In this document: positions 1 through 6,563 of the stretch, piece by piece
Layout: the number at the start of each line of letters is the position of its first letter
Position numbering within the stretch: the stretch's first letter is position 1
Assembly (NCBI GenBank): GCA_945869245.1
Contig: CAMBOY010000105.1
Location: forward strand, 1-9,332
From: Hydrogenophaga intermedia
GTDB taxonomy: Bacteria; Pseudomonadota; Gammaproteobacteria; Burkholderiales; Burkholderiaceae_C
Direction of reading: 5' to 3'
Length of the DNA: 9,332 bases
Translations under genes and position numbers: made by a program
The notes under the pieces: model-generated
Seen by the model: the letters and a program-made list of their open reading frames with translations, nothing else
What the model was told of the DNA's origin: nothing
Database searches by the model: none

Positions 1-2
1 TT

Positions 3-239
3 TTCCTGCTGGTCATCAATGTCGTCTACGCGTTTTTCGACACCTTCGCCATCGTGGACGCCGCCACCCAGGGCGGCCCGGGCAAGTCCACTTCTATTCT
101 GGTCTACAAGGTGTATTACGACGGCTTCAAGGCGCTGGACATGGGTGGCTCGGCCGCGCAATCGGTGGTGCTGATGGCCATTGTGATTGCGCTCACCGTG
201 GTCCAGTTCCGTTATGTCGAACGCAAAGTCCAGTATTGA
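3..239 (+). CDS. ugpA: UgpA, sn-glycerol-3-phosphate ABC transporter permease (C-terminal part)
   Basis: This is the C-terminal 78 residues of an inner-membrane permease; the gene begins upstream of the window. UgpA and UgpE form the membrane channel of the UgpBAEC importer, which takes up sn-glycerol-3-phosphate and glycerophosphodiesters. The visible part reads FLLVINVVYAFFDTFAIVDA, then TQGGPGKST, and ends in a last membrane segment (SVVLMAIVIALTVVQF) followed by RYVERKVQY. From memory this closely matches the end of E. coli UgpA, including the AAQSVVLM and TVVQFRYVE stretches. The conserved EAA loop is not in the window. The TGA stop lies two bases before the ATG of ugpE, as expected for co-translated operon genes. 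The identification is secure even on this fragment because the ugpE-ugpC-ugpQ order follows. Confidence 0.93.
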   Translation, partial: FLLVINVVYAFFDTFAIVDAATQGGPGKSTSILVYKVYYDGFKALDMGGSAAQSVVLMAIVIALTVVQFRYVERKVQY

Positions 240-241
240 CC

Positions 242-1096
242 ATGATTGAACGACGACCCATTCTTGATTTTGTTGCCCACGCTACGCTGATTCTGGGCGT
301 GGCGGTGGTGGCGTTTCCGGTCTATCTGACGCTGGTGGCTTCGACCCAGTCGGCGCAGGAGATTGCGCAAAGCCGTCCGCTGTCGATGTGGCCCGGTTCG
401 CATTTTTTCGAAACCTACCGCCTCGCCCTCTTCGGTGGGGAAACCAGCGCAGGCAGCACGCTGCCGGCCGGTGGCCCGATGCTGTTGGTCAGCCTGATCA
501 GCGCGCTCATCATCGCCATCGGCAAGATTGCGATCTCGCTGCTGTCGGCCTTTGCCATCGTCTACTTCCGCTTTCCGCTGCGCAATCTGGTGTTCTGGAT
601 GATTTTTGTGACCCTGATGCTGCCGGTAGAGGTGCGCATCGGCCCCACGTACGAAGTGGTCGCCGACTTGGGCATGCTCAACAGCTACGCAGGCTTGACC
701 GTGCCACTGATCGCGTCGGCCACCGCCACGTTTTTGTTCCGGCAGTTCTTCTTGACCGTGCCCGACGAGCTGGTGGAGGCCGCACGGGTGGACGGCGCCG
801 GGCCGATGCGCTTTTTCTTTGACGTGCTGCTGCCCATGTCGGCCACCTCGATTGCGGCGCTGTTTGTGATCCAGTTCATCTACGGCTGGAACCAGTACCT
901 GTGGCCACTGCTGGTGACCACCGACGAGAGCATGTACCCCATTGTGCTGGGCATCAAGCGCCTGATTTCGGGCGAGGCCTACACCGAGTGGAACGTGGTC
1001 ATGGCCACCGCCATGCTGGCCATGATTCCGCCGGCGCTGGTCGTCATCCTGATGCAGAAATGGTTCGTCAAGGGCCTGGTCGACACCGAGAAGTAA
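242..1096 (+). CDS. ugpE: UgpE, sn-glycerol-3-phosphate ABC transporter permease
   Basis: This is the second permease subunit of the Ugp importer, 284 residues, with a predicted six membrane segments. Clear hydrophobic stretches begin at HATLILGVAVVAFPVYL (near residue 11) and end at MLAMIPPALVVILMQ (near residue 260). The cytoplasmic coupling loop (EAA motif) is EAARVDGAGPMRFFFDVLLP from residue 179; in the family it docks onto the ATPase UgpC. I chose the ATG at 242 because the product then starts MIERRPILDF, matching the MIENRPW start I recall for E. coli UgpE. A TTG at 236, two codons earlier and inside the ugpA stop region, is possible but less likely. The spacing is 2 bases after ugpA and 9 before ugpC, so this is one transcription unit. 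Nothing is truncated. Confidence 0.95.
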   Translation: MIERRPILDFVAHATLILGVAVVAFPVYLTLVASTQSAQEIAQSRPLSMWPGSHFFETYRLALFGGETSAGSTLPAGGPMLLVSLISALIIAIGKIAISLLSAFAIVYFRFPLRNLVFWMIFVTLMLPVEVRIGPTYEVVADLGMLNSYAGLTVPLIASATATFLFRQFFLTVPDELVEAARVDGAGPMRFFFDVLLPMSATSIAALFVIQFIYGWNQYLWPLLVTTDESMYPIVLGIKRLISGEAYTEWNVVMATAMLAMIPPALVVILMQKWFVKGLVDTEK

Positions 1097-1105
1097 ACAC
1101 ACCCC

Positions 1106-2119
1106 ATGGCATCTCTCACCCTCCACAACGTCATCAAGCAATACCACCAAGGCAAGCAGTCGCTGCAGGTGATCCACGGCGTCAACGCCACCATCCACGA
1201 CGGCGAGTTTGTGGTCATCGTCGGACCCTCAGGTTGCGGCAAATCGACTCTGCTGCGCATGGTCGCTGGCCTCGAAGAGATCACCGGCGGCGAGGTGCGC
1301 ATCGGCGAGCGGGTGGTCAACACCCTGGAGCCAGCCGAGCGCGACATTGCCATGGTGTTCCAGAACTACGCGCTCTACCCGCACATGAGCGTGTTCGACA
1401 ACATGGCCTACGGGCTGAAAATCCAGAAACTGCCCAAAGACGAGATCCGCGCCCGGGTGGAAAAAGCCGCCGGCATTCTGGAGCTGATGCCGCTGCTGGA
1501 GCGCAAGCCACGCCAGCTCTCGGGCGGCCAGCGCCAGCGGGTGGCCATGGGCCGCGCCATCGTGCGCCAGCCGCAGGTGTTTTTGTTCGACGAGCCACTG
1601 TCCAACCTCGACGCCAAGCTGCGCGCCCAGACCCGGCTCGAAATTCAAAAGCTGCACCGCGAACTCGGCATCACCAGCCTGTTTGTGACCCATGACCAGG
1701 TCGAGGCCATGACCCTGGCGCAGCGCATGATTGTGATGAACGGCGGTCACATGGAACAGTTCGACACACCCGAAGCCGTCTACAACCGCCCAGCCAGCAC
1801 CTTTGTGGCCAGCTTCATCGGCTCACCGCCCATGAACCTGCTGCGCCACGCGCCCGGTGGCGCCGCTGGGCAGATCGTGGGCATTCGGCCCGAACACATG
1901 GACCTCACCCCAGGCCAAGGCTGGCCCTTGGTGGTCGAAACGGTGGAACTGCTGGGCGCCGAGCGCCTGGTACATGCGCGTCTGGGTGAGGAGACACTGA
2001 CCTTGCGGCTTGACGAATCGGTGAGCGCTCCGCGCCCGGGCGAGCGCTTCCACGCCAGCCCCCGCGCCGACCGGCTGCACCGCTTCGACGCCACCACCGG
2101 CCTGCGTATCGCCGACTGA
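1106..2119 (+). CDS. ugpC: UgpC, ATP-binding subunit of the glycerol-3-phosphate importer
   Basis: This is a cytoplasmic ATPase of the MalK/UgpC (CUT1) class, 337 residues, that powers UgpA-UgpE. Motifs in order are Walker A GPSGCGKST (40-48), Q-loop Q86 in VFQNYALYPHM, signature LSGGQRQR (138-145), Walker B VFLFDE (158-163), D-loop SNLD (166-169) and switch histidine H196 in FVTHDQVEAMT. The C-terminal third carries a TOBE-type regulatory domain with the typical VGIRPEHMDL. At 337 residues it is somewhat shorter than the roughly 356 of the E. coli protein, and the shortfall is in the TOBE region. The sequence alone would also fit a sugar importer ATPase of the same class. The ugpA/ugpE/ugpQ neighbours settle the assignment. 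The ATG at 1106 has no strong Shine-Dalgarno, but translational coupling with ugpE is likely. Confidence 0.95.
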   Translation: MASLTLHNVIKQYHQGKQSLQVIHGVNATIHDGEFVVIVGPSGCGKSTLLRMVAGLEEITGGEVRIGERVVNTLEPAERDIAMVFQNYALYPHMSVFDNMAYGLKIQKLPKDEIRARVEKAAGILELMPLLERKPRQLSGGQRQRVAMGRAIVRQPQVFLFDEPLSNLDAKLRAQTRLEIQKLHRELGITSLFVTHDQVEAMTLAQRMIVMNGGHMEQFDTPEAVYNRPASTFVASFIGSPPMNLLRHAPGGAAGQIVGIRPEHMDLTPGQGWPLVVETVELLGAERLVHARLGEETLTLRLDESVSAPRPGERFHASPRADRLHRFDATTGLRIAD

Positions 2120-2149
2120 GCGTCGGCCAGACACGGCATGATCGCGCCC

Positions 2150-2893
2150 ATGACACCCTGGCCCTACCCTTTTTGGATCGCCCACCGCGGCGCCGGCAAA
2201 CTCGCCCCTGAAAACACCCTGGCCGCTTTTCGCCTGGGCGCGCAGCACGGTTACCGCATGTTCGAATGCGACGCCAAGCTCAGCGCCGACGGCACCGTGT
2301 TTCTGCTGCACGATGCCACGCTGGAGCGCACCAGCAGCGGCCACGGCGTGGCAGGTGCGCTGCCGTGGTCGGTGTTGTCGCAGCTCGACGCGGGTGGCTG
2401 GCATTCGCGCGCCTACGCGGGCGAGCCGCCCTGCAGCCTGGCGGCGCTGGCGGCCTTTTGCCTGGGCAACGGCCACCACCTCAACATCGAAATCAAGCCG
2501 ACCCCCGGCACCGAGCGCGAGACCGGCGAGGTGGTGGCGCGCGAAGCCGCGCGGCTGTGGGCTGAGGCAGCGGTTGCGCCCCTGCTCAGCTCCTTTCAGC
2601 CCGACGCCCTGGCTGGTGCGCTGGCCCGCGCCCCAGCGCTGCCGCGCGGCCTGCTGTTGGAGGCTTGGTGGGACGGTTGGCTTGAGGCCGCGCGCGCACT
2701 GCGGTGCTCTGCCGTGATCGCGCACTACCCGATGTGGGACGCGGCCCGGGTGGCCGAGGTGCACGCACAGGGCCTGCGCGCGCTGAGCTACACCGTCAAC
2801 GACGAATGGCCCGCCGCCCACCTGCAAGCCCTGGGCACCGACGGCATCATCACCGACCGGGTCGATCTGTTTGCGCCCCATGCGCCGCGCTGA
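2150..2893 (+). CDS. ugpQ: UgpQ, cytoplasmic glycerophosphodiester phosphodiesterase
   Basis: This enzyme hydrolyses glycerophosphodiesters (deacylated phospholipid headgroups) to sn-glycerol-3-phosphate plus an alcohol, acting on substrates brought in by UgpBAEC. The GDPD fold is recognisable from the N-terminal AHRGAGKLAPENTLAAF with the catalytic His-Arg, then FECDAKLSADG and LLHDATLERTSSG with metal-binding and catalytic residues, NIEIKP in the middle, and LSYTVN plus GTDGIITDRVDLF at the end. No signal peptide is seen, which fits the cytoplasmic UgpQ rather than periplasmic GlpQ. The ATG at 2150 gives MTPWPYPFWIAHRG, matching the short start of E. coli UgpQ. An in-frame ATG at 2138 would add four residues and cannot be excluded. 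The length is 247 residues, normal for the family. The 3' end overlaps the next gene by 14 bases. Confidence 0.94.
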   Translation: MTPWPYPFWIAHRGAGKLAPENTLAAFRLGAQHGYRMFECDAKLSADGTVFLLHDATLERTSSGHGVAGALPWSVLSQLDAGGWHSRAYAGEPPCSLAALAAFCLGNGHHLNIEIKPTPGTERETGEVVAREAARLWAEAAVAPLLSSFQPDALAGALARAPALPRGLLLEAWWDGWLEAARALRCSAVIAHYPMWDAARVAEVHAQGLRALSYTVNDEWPAAHLQALGTDGIITDRVDLFAPHAPR

Positions 2894-3704
2894 CACGTTG
2901 GCGCCGCAGCCGCTGGGCCACTGGTCGGCCGCCGAGCGCGCCGGCATCCGGGGCGTCATCACCGACATCGACGACACCCTGACCACCGACGGCGCTTTGG
3001 CGCCCGACACCCGTGCCGCTCTGCAGGCGCTGGCCGACGCGGGCCTGCCGGTGCTGGCCGTCACCGGTCGCCCGGTGGGCTGGAGCTTGCCATGGCTCAG
3101 CGGCCCAGAGGCTTGGCCGCTGCTGGGCATCGTCGCGGAAAACGGCGCGGTGGCCTTGCAGGCCAGCGCCGACGGCCAGATCCAGCGCTGGTACCGCGAC
3201 GACGCGGCTACCCGCGCCGCCCACTGGACGCGCCTGCAGGCCGCGCTGCACGCGGTCGAAGCCCACATACCCGGCGCGCGCCGCGCCAGCGACAGCGCCG
3301 GGCGCGAAACCGACATCGCCATCGACCACAGTGAGCACCAGCGGCTGGACGCAGCGCAAATCGACGCCGTGGTGCAGGCCCTGCAAGCGCGGGGCCTGCA
3401 CACAACCGTCAGCAGCATCCACATCAACGCCTGGTGCGGTGAACACAACAAATGGGTCGGCGCGCAATGGGCGGTGCGCACCTGGCTGCAGCGCGATCTG
3501 GCGCAAGAGTTGGCGCACTGGGTCTATGTGGGCGACTCCAGCAACGACGCCGTCATGTTCGAACACATGGCCCACAGCGTGGGCGTGGCCAATGTGGCGC
3601 GCTTTCTGCCGGGACTGCAGCATGCGCCACATTGGGTGTGCCATGCCGAGCGCGGCGCGGGGTTTGCCGAACTGGCGCACGCCCTGTTGGCGGCGCGCGC
3701 CTAA
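2880..3704 (+). CDS. HAD-IIB family (Cof/sucrose-phosphatase-like) phosphatase
   Basis: This is a predicted soluble phosphatase of the haloacid dehalogenase superfamily, 274 residues. Motif I is TDIDDTLTTD, with nucleophile D29 and acid/base D31. Motif II is VLAVTGRP (T62), followed by VAENGAV (86-91), which is typical of subfamily IIB. The motif III lysine is K191 in HINAWCGEHNKW, and motif IV is GDSSNDAVMF (from 218). All catalytic residues are present, so it should be active. A IIB cap domain would lie between about residues 95 and 190. The family includes sugar-phosphate, phosphoglycerate-type and Cof phosphatases, and the substrate cannot be read from the sequence. The ATG at 2880 overlaps the ugpQ end by 14 bases, which suggests translational coupling and a role with phosphorylated products of the Ugp pathway; that role is inference. 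A TTG at 2871 is an alternative start. Confidence 0.88.
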   Translation: MRRADTLAPQPLGHWSAAERAGIRGVITDIDDTLTTDGALAPDTRAALQALADAGLPVLAVTGRPVGWSLPWLSGPEAWPLLGIVAENGAVALQASADGQIQRWYRDDAATRAAHWTRLQAALHAVEAHIPGARRASDSAGRETDIAIDHSEHQRLDAAQIDAVVQALQARGLHTTVSSIHINAWCGEHNKWVGAQWAVRTWLQRDLAQELAHWVYVGDSSNDAVMFEHMAHSVGVANVARFLPGLQHAPHWVCHAERGAGFAELAHALLAARA

Positions 3705-3707
3705 ATA

Positions 3708-3733
3708 TCAGCGCTGGCGCCACCAGGCGCTGA
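3708..3733. terminator. Hairpin at the convergent gene junction
   Basis: TCAGCGC (3708-3714) pairs with GCGCTGA (3727-3733), and the inner TGG/CCA pairs extend the stem with one bulged G around a 5-base loop. It starts 3 bases after the HAD gene stop and covers the stop codon of the minus-strand gene, so it could help end transcription from both sides. No T-run follows on either strand, so it is not a canonical rho-independent terminator. Confidence 0.3.
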
Positions 3734-3971
3734 CACTGCCCTGCAGCGCCACCATGGCCGCGTAGGTGGCCAGTTTGCCGTCGCGGCCAAACCAAACCAA
3801 GCCGGCCAGCACGACCAACACCCCCAGCGCACTCAGCCACGCCCAGGACCGCCCCGCGCGCGCACGCACGTGGGGCGCCCGCCAACACAAGACCAGCACC
3901 AGCAACGCCGCCACCGACACGGCGGGCGCGACAAAATTCAGCAGATGAAGCGCCAGATCGAGTGGAGACAC
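3708..3971 (-). CDS. Small predicted inner-membrane protein, function unknown
   Basis: This is an 87-residue hydrophobic protein read from the minus strand. It starts at a GTG (3971) giving MSPLDLALHLLNFVAP. It shows one long membrane segment (about residues 8-29), a basic loop RAPHVRARAGRSW, a second segment WLSALGVLVVLAGLVWF (about 44-61), and possibly a third near LATYAAMVALQG before the end SVSAWWRQR. The alternating hydrophobic segments and positive loop make it credible as a real gene, and I recall similar small membrane proteins next to hemA in Comamonadaceae. No enzymatic motif is visible. An upstream in-frame ATG at 4025 would add 18 residues but would run through the hemA promoter element and into the hemA start codon, so I prefer the GTG. 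No clear Shine-Dalgarno is present. It is convergent with the HAD gene and divergent from hemA. Confidence 0.65.
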   Translation of the reverse strand: MSPLDLALHLLNFVAPAVSVAALLVLVLCWRAPHVRARAGRSWAWLSALGVLVVLAGLVWFGRDGKLATYAAMVALQGSVSAWWRQR

Positions 3972-4003
3972 ATTAAGGACACGGTAAGCCAAAGACGAAG
4001 GGG

Positions 4004-4019
4004 CGGATTTTATAATCCG
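4004..4019. promoter_or_regulatory. Palindromic TATAAT element: hemA promoter -10, possibly bidirectional
   Basis: CGGATT (4004-4009) and AATCCG (4014-4019) form 6-base inverted arms around TTAT. On the plus strand the element contains a perfect TATAAT at 4011-4016; the hemA ATG follows after only 7 bases, so the likely start point falls at or next to the ATG. On the minus strand the same bases read TATAAA (4014 down to 4009), which would start transcription near 4002, about 30 bases ahead of the minus-strand GTG. No good -35 hexamer is seen 16-18 bases upstream on the plus strand. Confidence 0.6.
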
Positions 4020-4023
4020 GTAC

Positions 4024-5295
4024 ATGACCGTTTGGACCCTGGGCATCAACCACCACACCGCGCCGCTCGATTTGCGCGGCCGGTTCGCGTTCGCCCTGGA
4101 CCAAATCAGCCCCACCTTGCAGACCTACCGGCAAAGCTTGCAGCGCCAGCCTGAGGCCACGCTGCTGTCGACCTGCAACCGCACCGAACTCTACGGCGCG
4201 GGCGACCCCACCATTGTGGAGCCCACCCTGGATTGGCTGGCCGCCACGGGCGGTGTGAGCACCCATGTGCTGCGCGACCACGCCTATGTGCTGCGCGACG
4301 ACCAAGCCGCGCGCCACGCTTTTCGGGTCGCCAGCGGGCTCGACAGCATGGTGCTGGGCGAGGCGCAAATTCTGGGACAGCTCAAGAATGCGGTGCGCGC
4401 CGCCGACGAAGCCGGCGCACTGGGCAGCACCTTGCACCAGTTGTTCCAGCGCTCGTTCTCGGTTGCCAAACAGGTGCGCAGCTCCACCGAAATCGGCGCC
4501 CACTCCATCAGCATGACGGCCGCTGCCGTGCGCTTGGCAGCCCAGCTGTTTGAAGACTTGGGCGAGATCCGCGTGCTGTTTGTGGGGGCGGGCGAAATGA
4601 TTGAGTTGGCGGTCACCCACTTCGCCGCCAAGACCCCCAAATCGATGGCCATCGCCAACCGCACCCTGGAGCGCGGCGAACAGCTGGCTGGTCGTTTTGG
4701 CGCGTCCGTGTTGCGACTGTCCGACTTGCCCGAACGGCTGCATGAGTTCGACGCGGTGATCAGCTGCACCGCCAGCACCCTGCCCATCATTGGTCTGGGC
4801 GCGGTCGAGCGGGCGCTAAAAAAACGCCGCCACCGCCCCATGTTCATGGTCGACTTGGCGGTACCGCGCGACATCGAGCCCGAGGTCAAGGCGCTCGACG
4901 ACATCTACCTCTACACCGTGGACGACCTGGCCCAGGTGGTGCAAACCGGCAAGGACAACCGCCAAGCGGCGGTGGCACAGGCCGAAGCCATCATCGACGC
5001 CGGTGTGCAGAGCTTCATGCACTGGATGGAGCAGCGCAACCCCTCGCAGGGCGTGGTGCCCCTGATCCAGCAGCTCAATGGCCAAGCCGAGCAATGGCGC
5101 GCGGCCGAGTTGCTCAAGGCGCAGAAGCGTCTGGCCAAAGGCGAGCCGCCCGAGGCCGTGATGGAGGCGCTGGCGCGCGCCCTGACCCAAAAAATGCTGC
5201 ACGGGCCACTGGCTGAACTGCACGCCGGCGACGCCGAGCAACGCGCCGCCACCGCCCAGTGGGTGTCGCGCCTGCTGCTGCGCGACAAGTCCTAG
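4024..5295 (+). CDS. hemA: Glutamyl-tRNA reductase
   Basis: This NADPH-dependent enzyme reduces glutamyl-tRNA(Glu) to glutamate-1-semialdehyde, the first committed step of the C5 route to 5-aminolevulinate, haem and other tetrapyrroles. It is 423 residues long, the usual length. The N-terminal catalytic domain begins TLGINHHTAPLDLR and carries the nucleophile C51 in LLSTCNRTELY. SGLDSMVLGEAQILGQ follows, a family hallmark near residues 104-119. The NADPH-binding domain has VLFVGAGEMIEL (GAGEM 188-192) and ANRTLERGEQLA. The C-terminal helical dimerisation domain includes WMEQRNPSQGVVPLI. The ATG at 4024 lies 7 bases after a perfect TATAAT and has no Shine-Dalgarno, so a leaderless mRNA is likely. 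It heads the hemA-prfA-prmC group, an order also known in enterobacteria. Confidence 0.97.
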   Translation: MTVWTLGINHHTAPLDLRGRFAFALDQISPTLQTYRQSLQRQPEATLLSTCNRTELYGAGDPTIVEPTLDWLAATGGVSTHVLRDHAYVLRDDQAARHAFRVASGLDSMVLGEAQILGQLKNAVRAADEAGALGSTLHQLFQRSFSVAKQVRSSTEIGAHSISMTAAAVRLAAQLFEDLGEIRVLFVGAGEMIELAVTHFAAKTPKSMAIANRTLERGEQLAGRFGASVLRLSDLPERLHEFDAVISCTASTLPIIGLGAVERALKKRRHRPMFMVDLAVPRDIEPEVKALDDIYLYTVDDLAQVVQTGKDNRQAAVAQAEAIIDAGVQSFMHWMEQRNPSQGVVPLIQQLNGQAEQWRAAELLKAQKRLAKGEPPEAVMEALARALTQKMLHGPLAELHAGDAEQRAATAQWVSRLLLRDKS

Positions 5296-5368
5296 CGGCG
5301 CCACTGCACCGCCGCCCGTTTGCCGGTCTGTGCGCCACCGGCGCCCACCGTTTTTGTCCCCGACACCC

Positions 5369-6463
5369 GTGAAACCTTTTGTCCGCGACACCCTGCTGCG
5401 CCAACGAGCCCGGCTGCACGAACTGGACGCCCTGCTCTCGGCCCCCGATGTGGTCAGCGACATGGACCGCTTCCGCGCGCTCAGCCGCGAACACGCCGAC
5501 GCCTCGGTGATCGTGGAGGTGTTCAACCGCCACCAGCAGCGCGAAGCCGACCTGGCCGCCGCACAAGACCTGCTGGCCGACCCCGACATGGCCGAGATGG
5601 CGCAGGAAGAAATGGAAGCGGCCAAAGCCGATCTTGAGCAGCTGGACGCCGAACTGCAGCAGTTGCTGCTGCCCAAAGACCCGGACGACGAACGCCCGGC
5701 CTTTGTGGAAATCCGCGCCGGCACCGGCGGCGACGAGTCCGCCTTGTTCGCCGGCGACCTGGCGCGCCTCTACACCCGCTACGCCGACAGCCAGGGCTGG
5801 AGCACCGAGATCGTGAGCGAGTCGCCCAGCGAACTTGGCGGCTACAAGGAGGTGGTGCTGCGCATCGCCGGGCGCGGCCCGGGTGCGAACGTGTACGGTC
5901 AGCTGCGCTTTGAATCGGGCGGCCACCGGGTGCAGCGCGTGCCCGCCACCGAAACCCAAGGGCGCATCCACACCAGCGCCGCCACCGTGGCGGTGATGCC
6001 CGAGCCGGATGAGACCGAAGCCATCCAGCTCAACCCGAGCGAGCTGCGCATCGACACCTACCGCGCCAGCGGCGCCGGCGGCCAACACATCAACAAGACC
6101 GATTCGGCCGTGCGCGTGACCCACCTGCCCACCGGCATCACCGCCGAATGCCAGGACGGCCGCAGCCAGCACAGCAACAAGGCCAAAGCGCTGCAGGTGC
6201 TGCAGGCGCGCCTGCAGGAAAAAGACCGCAGCGAACGCGCCGCCAAAGAAGCCGCCACCCGCAAAGGGCTGGTCGGCAGCGGCGACCGCAGCGACCGCAT
6301 CCGCACCTACAACTTCCCGCAGGGCCGCCTGACCGACCACCGCATCAACCACCCGCTCTACAAGCTGCTGATGGTGATGGAAGGCGACCTGGGCGACGTG
6401 ATCCACGCGCTGCAGGTGGCGCGCGGGGCGGAGGTGCTGGCCGACCTGGAAGCAAAAGCATGA
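5369..6463 (+). CDS. prfA: Peptide chain release factor 1
   Basis: RF1 recognises UAA and UAG stop codons in the ribosomal A site and triggers release of the finished protein. The product is 364 residues. The stop-codon reading tripeptide P192-A193-T194 lies in RVPATETQGRIHTSA, which marks RF1 rather than RF2 (SPF). The catalytic GGQ (237-239) lies in SGAGGQHINKTDSAVR; its glutamine is the methylation target of PrmC, encoded next. The helical N-terminal domain is residues 1 to about 100. I chose the GTG at 5369 because the protein then begins MKPFVRDTLLRQ, matching the MKP start I recall for E. coli RF1. A 5' extension to an ATG-less codon at 5330 would add 13 proline/arginine-rich residues with no family support. 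It lies 73 bases after hemA. No obvious Shine-Dalgarno precedes it. Confidence 0.95.
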   Translation: MKPFVRDTLLRQRARLHELDALLSAPDVVSDMDRFRALSREHADASVIVEVFNRHQQREADLAAAQDLLADPDMAEMAQEEMEAAKADLEQLDAELQQLLLPKDPDDERPAFVEIRAGTGGDESALFAGDLARLYTRYADSQGWSTEIVSESPSELGGYKEVVLRIAGRGPGANVYGQLRFESGGHRVQRVPATETQGRIHTSAATVAVMPEPDETEAIQLNPSELRIDTYRASGAGGQHINKTDSAVRVTHLPTGITAECQDGRSQHSNKAKALQVLQARLQEKDRSERAAKEAATRKGLVGSGDRSDRIRTYNFPQGRLTDHRINHPLYKLLMVMEGDLGDVIHALQVARGAEVLADLEAKA

Positions 6464-6540
6464 CCCCCCTGCGCCGCTTCGCGTCTTCCCGCCTGAGGGG
6501 GGACGCTCCCTGTGGCCCGGCAAAGCCGGTTCCACGGGCG
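6464..6540. repeat. Two-hairpin intergenic element between prfA and prmC (probable dispersed repeat)
   Basis: The element starts at the base after the prfA stop. Hairpin 1 pairs CCCCCCT (6464-6470) with AGGGGGG (6496-6502), and its loop holds a small CGC-TTC-GCG stem (6475-6483). Hairpin 2 pairs CCTGTGG (6509-6515) with CCACGGG (6532-6538, one G-T wobble) and has an inner perfect stem CCGGC-AAA-GCCGG (6517-6529). The pattern of a C-run, a CGCTTCGCG core and a G-run resembles intergenic repeats I recall from Comamonadaceae genomes. Its copy number here cannot be judged from one window. No T-run follows, so it is not an obvious terminator; it may affect mRNA processing between the two genes. 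Confidence 0.55.
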
Positions 6541-6563
6541 CCCTGGATGGCGGGGTACTCCCT

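Noticed and set aside
2138..2149. Earlier ATG of ugpQ as the preferred start
   Set aside because: It adds only four residues (MIAP) that do not match the family. The ATG at 2150 matches the E. coli start better, though neither has a strong Shine-Dalgarno.
1823..3481. A very long minus-strand open frame across ugpC, ugpQ and the HAD gene
   Set aside because: It is composed of Ala/Arg/Gly/Ser-rich low-complexity residues with no motif, and the plus strand has three intact recognisable proteins. High GC removes stop codons from the opposite strand.
5296..5368. Possible attenuator between hemA and prfA (GCCGGT at 5322-5327 with ACCGGC at 5337-5342, or GCGCC at 5332-5336 with GGCGC at 5340-5344, then TTTTT at 5351-5355)
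   Set aside because: The T-run starts 6-8 bases after either stem, and such short GC stems are common at this composition. It is not strong enough to call a terminator.
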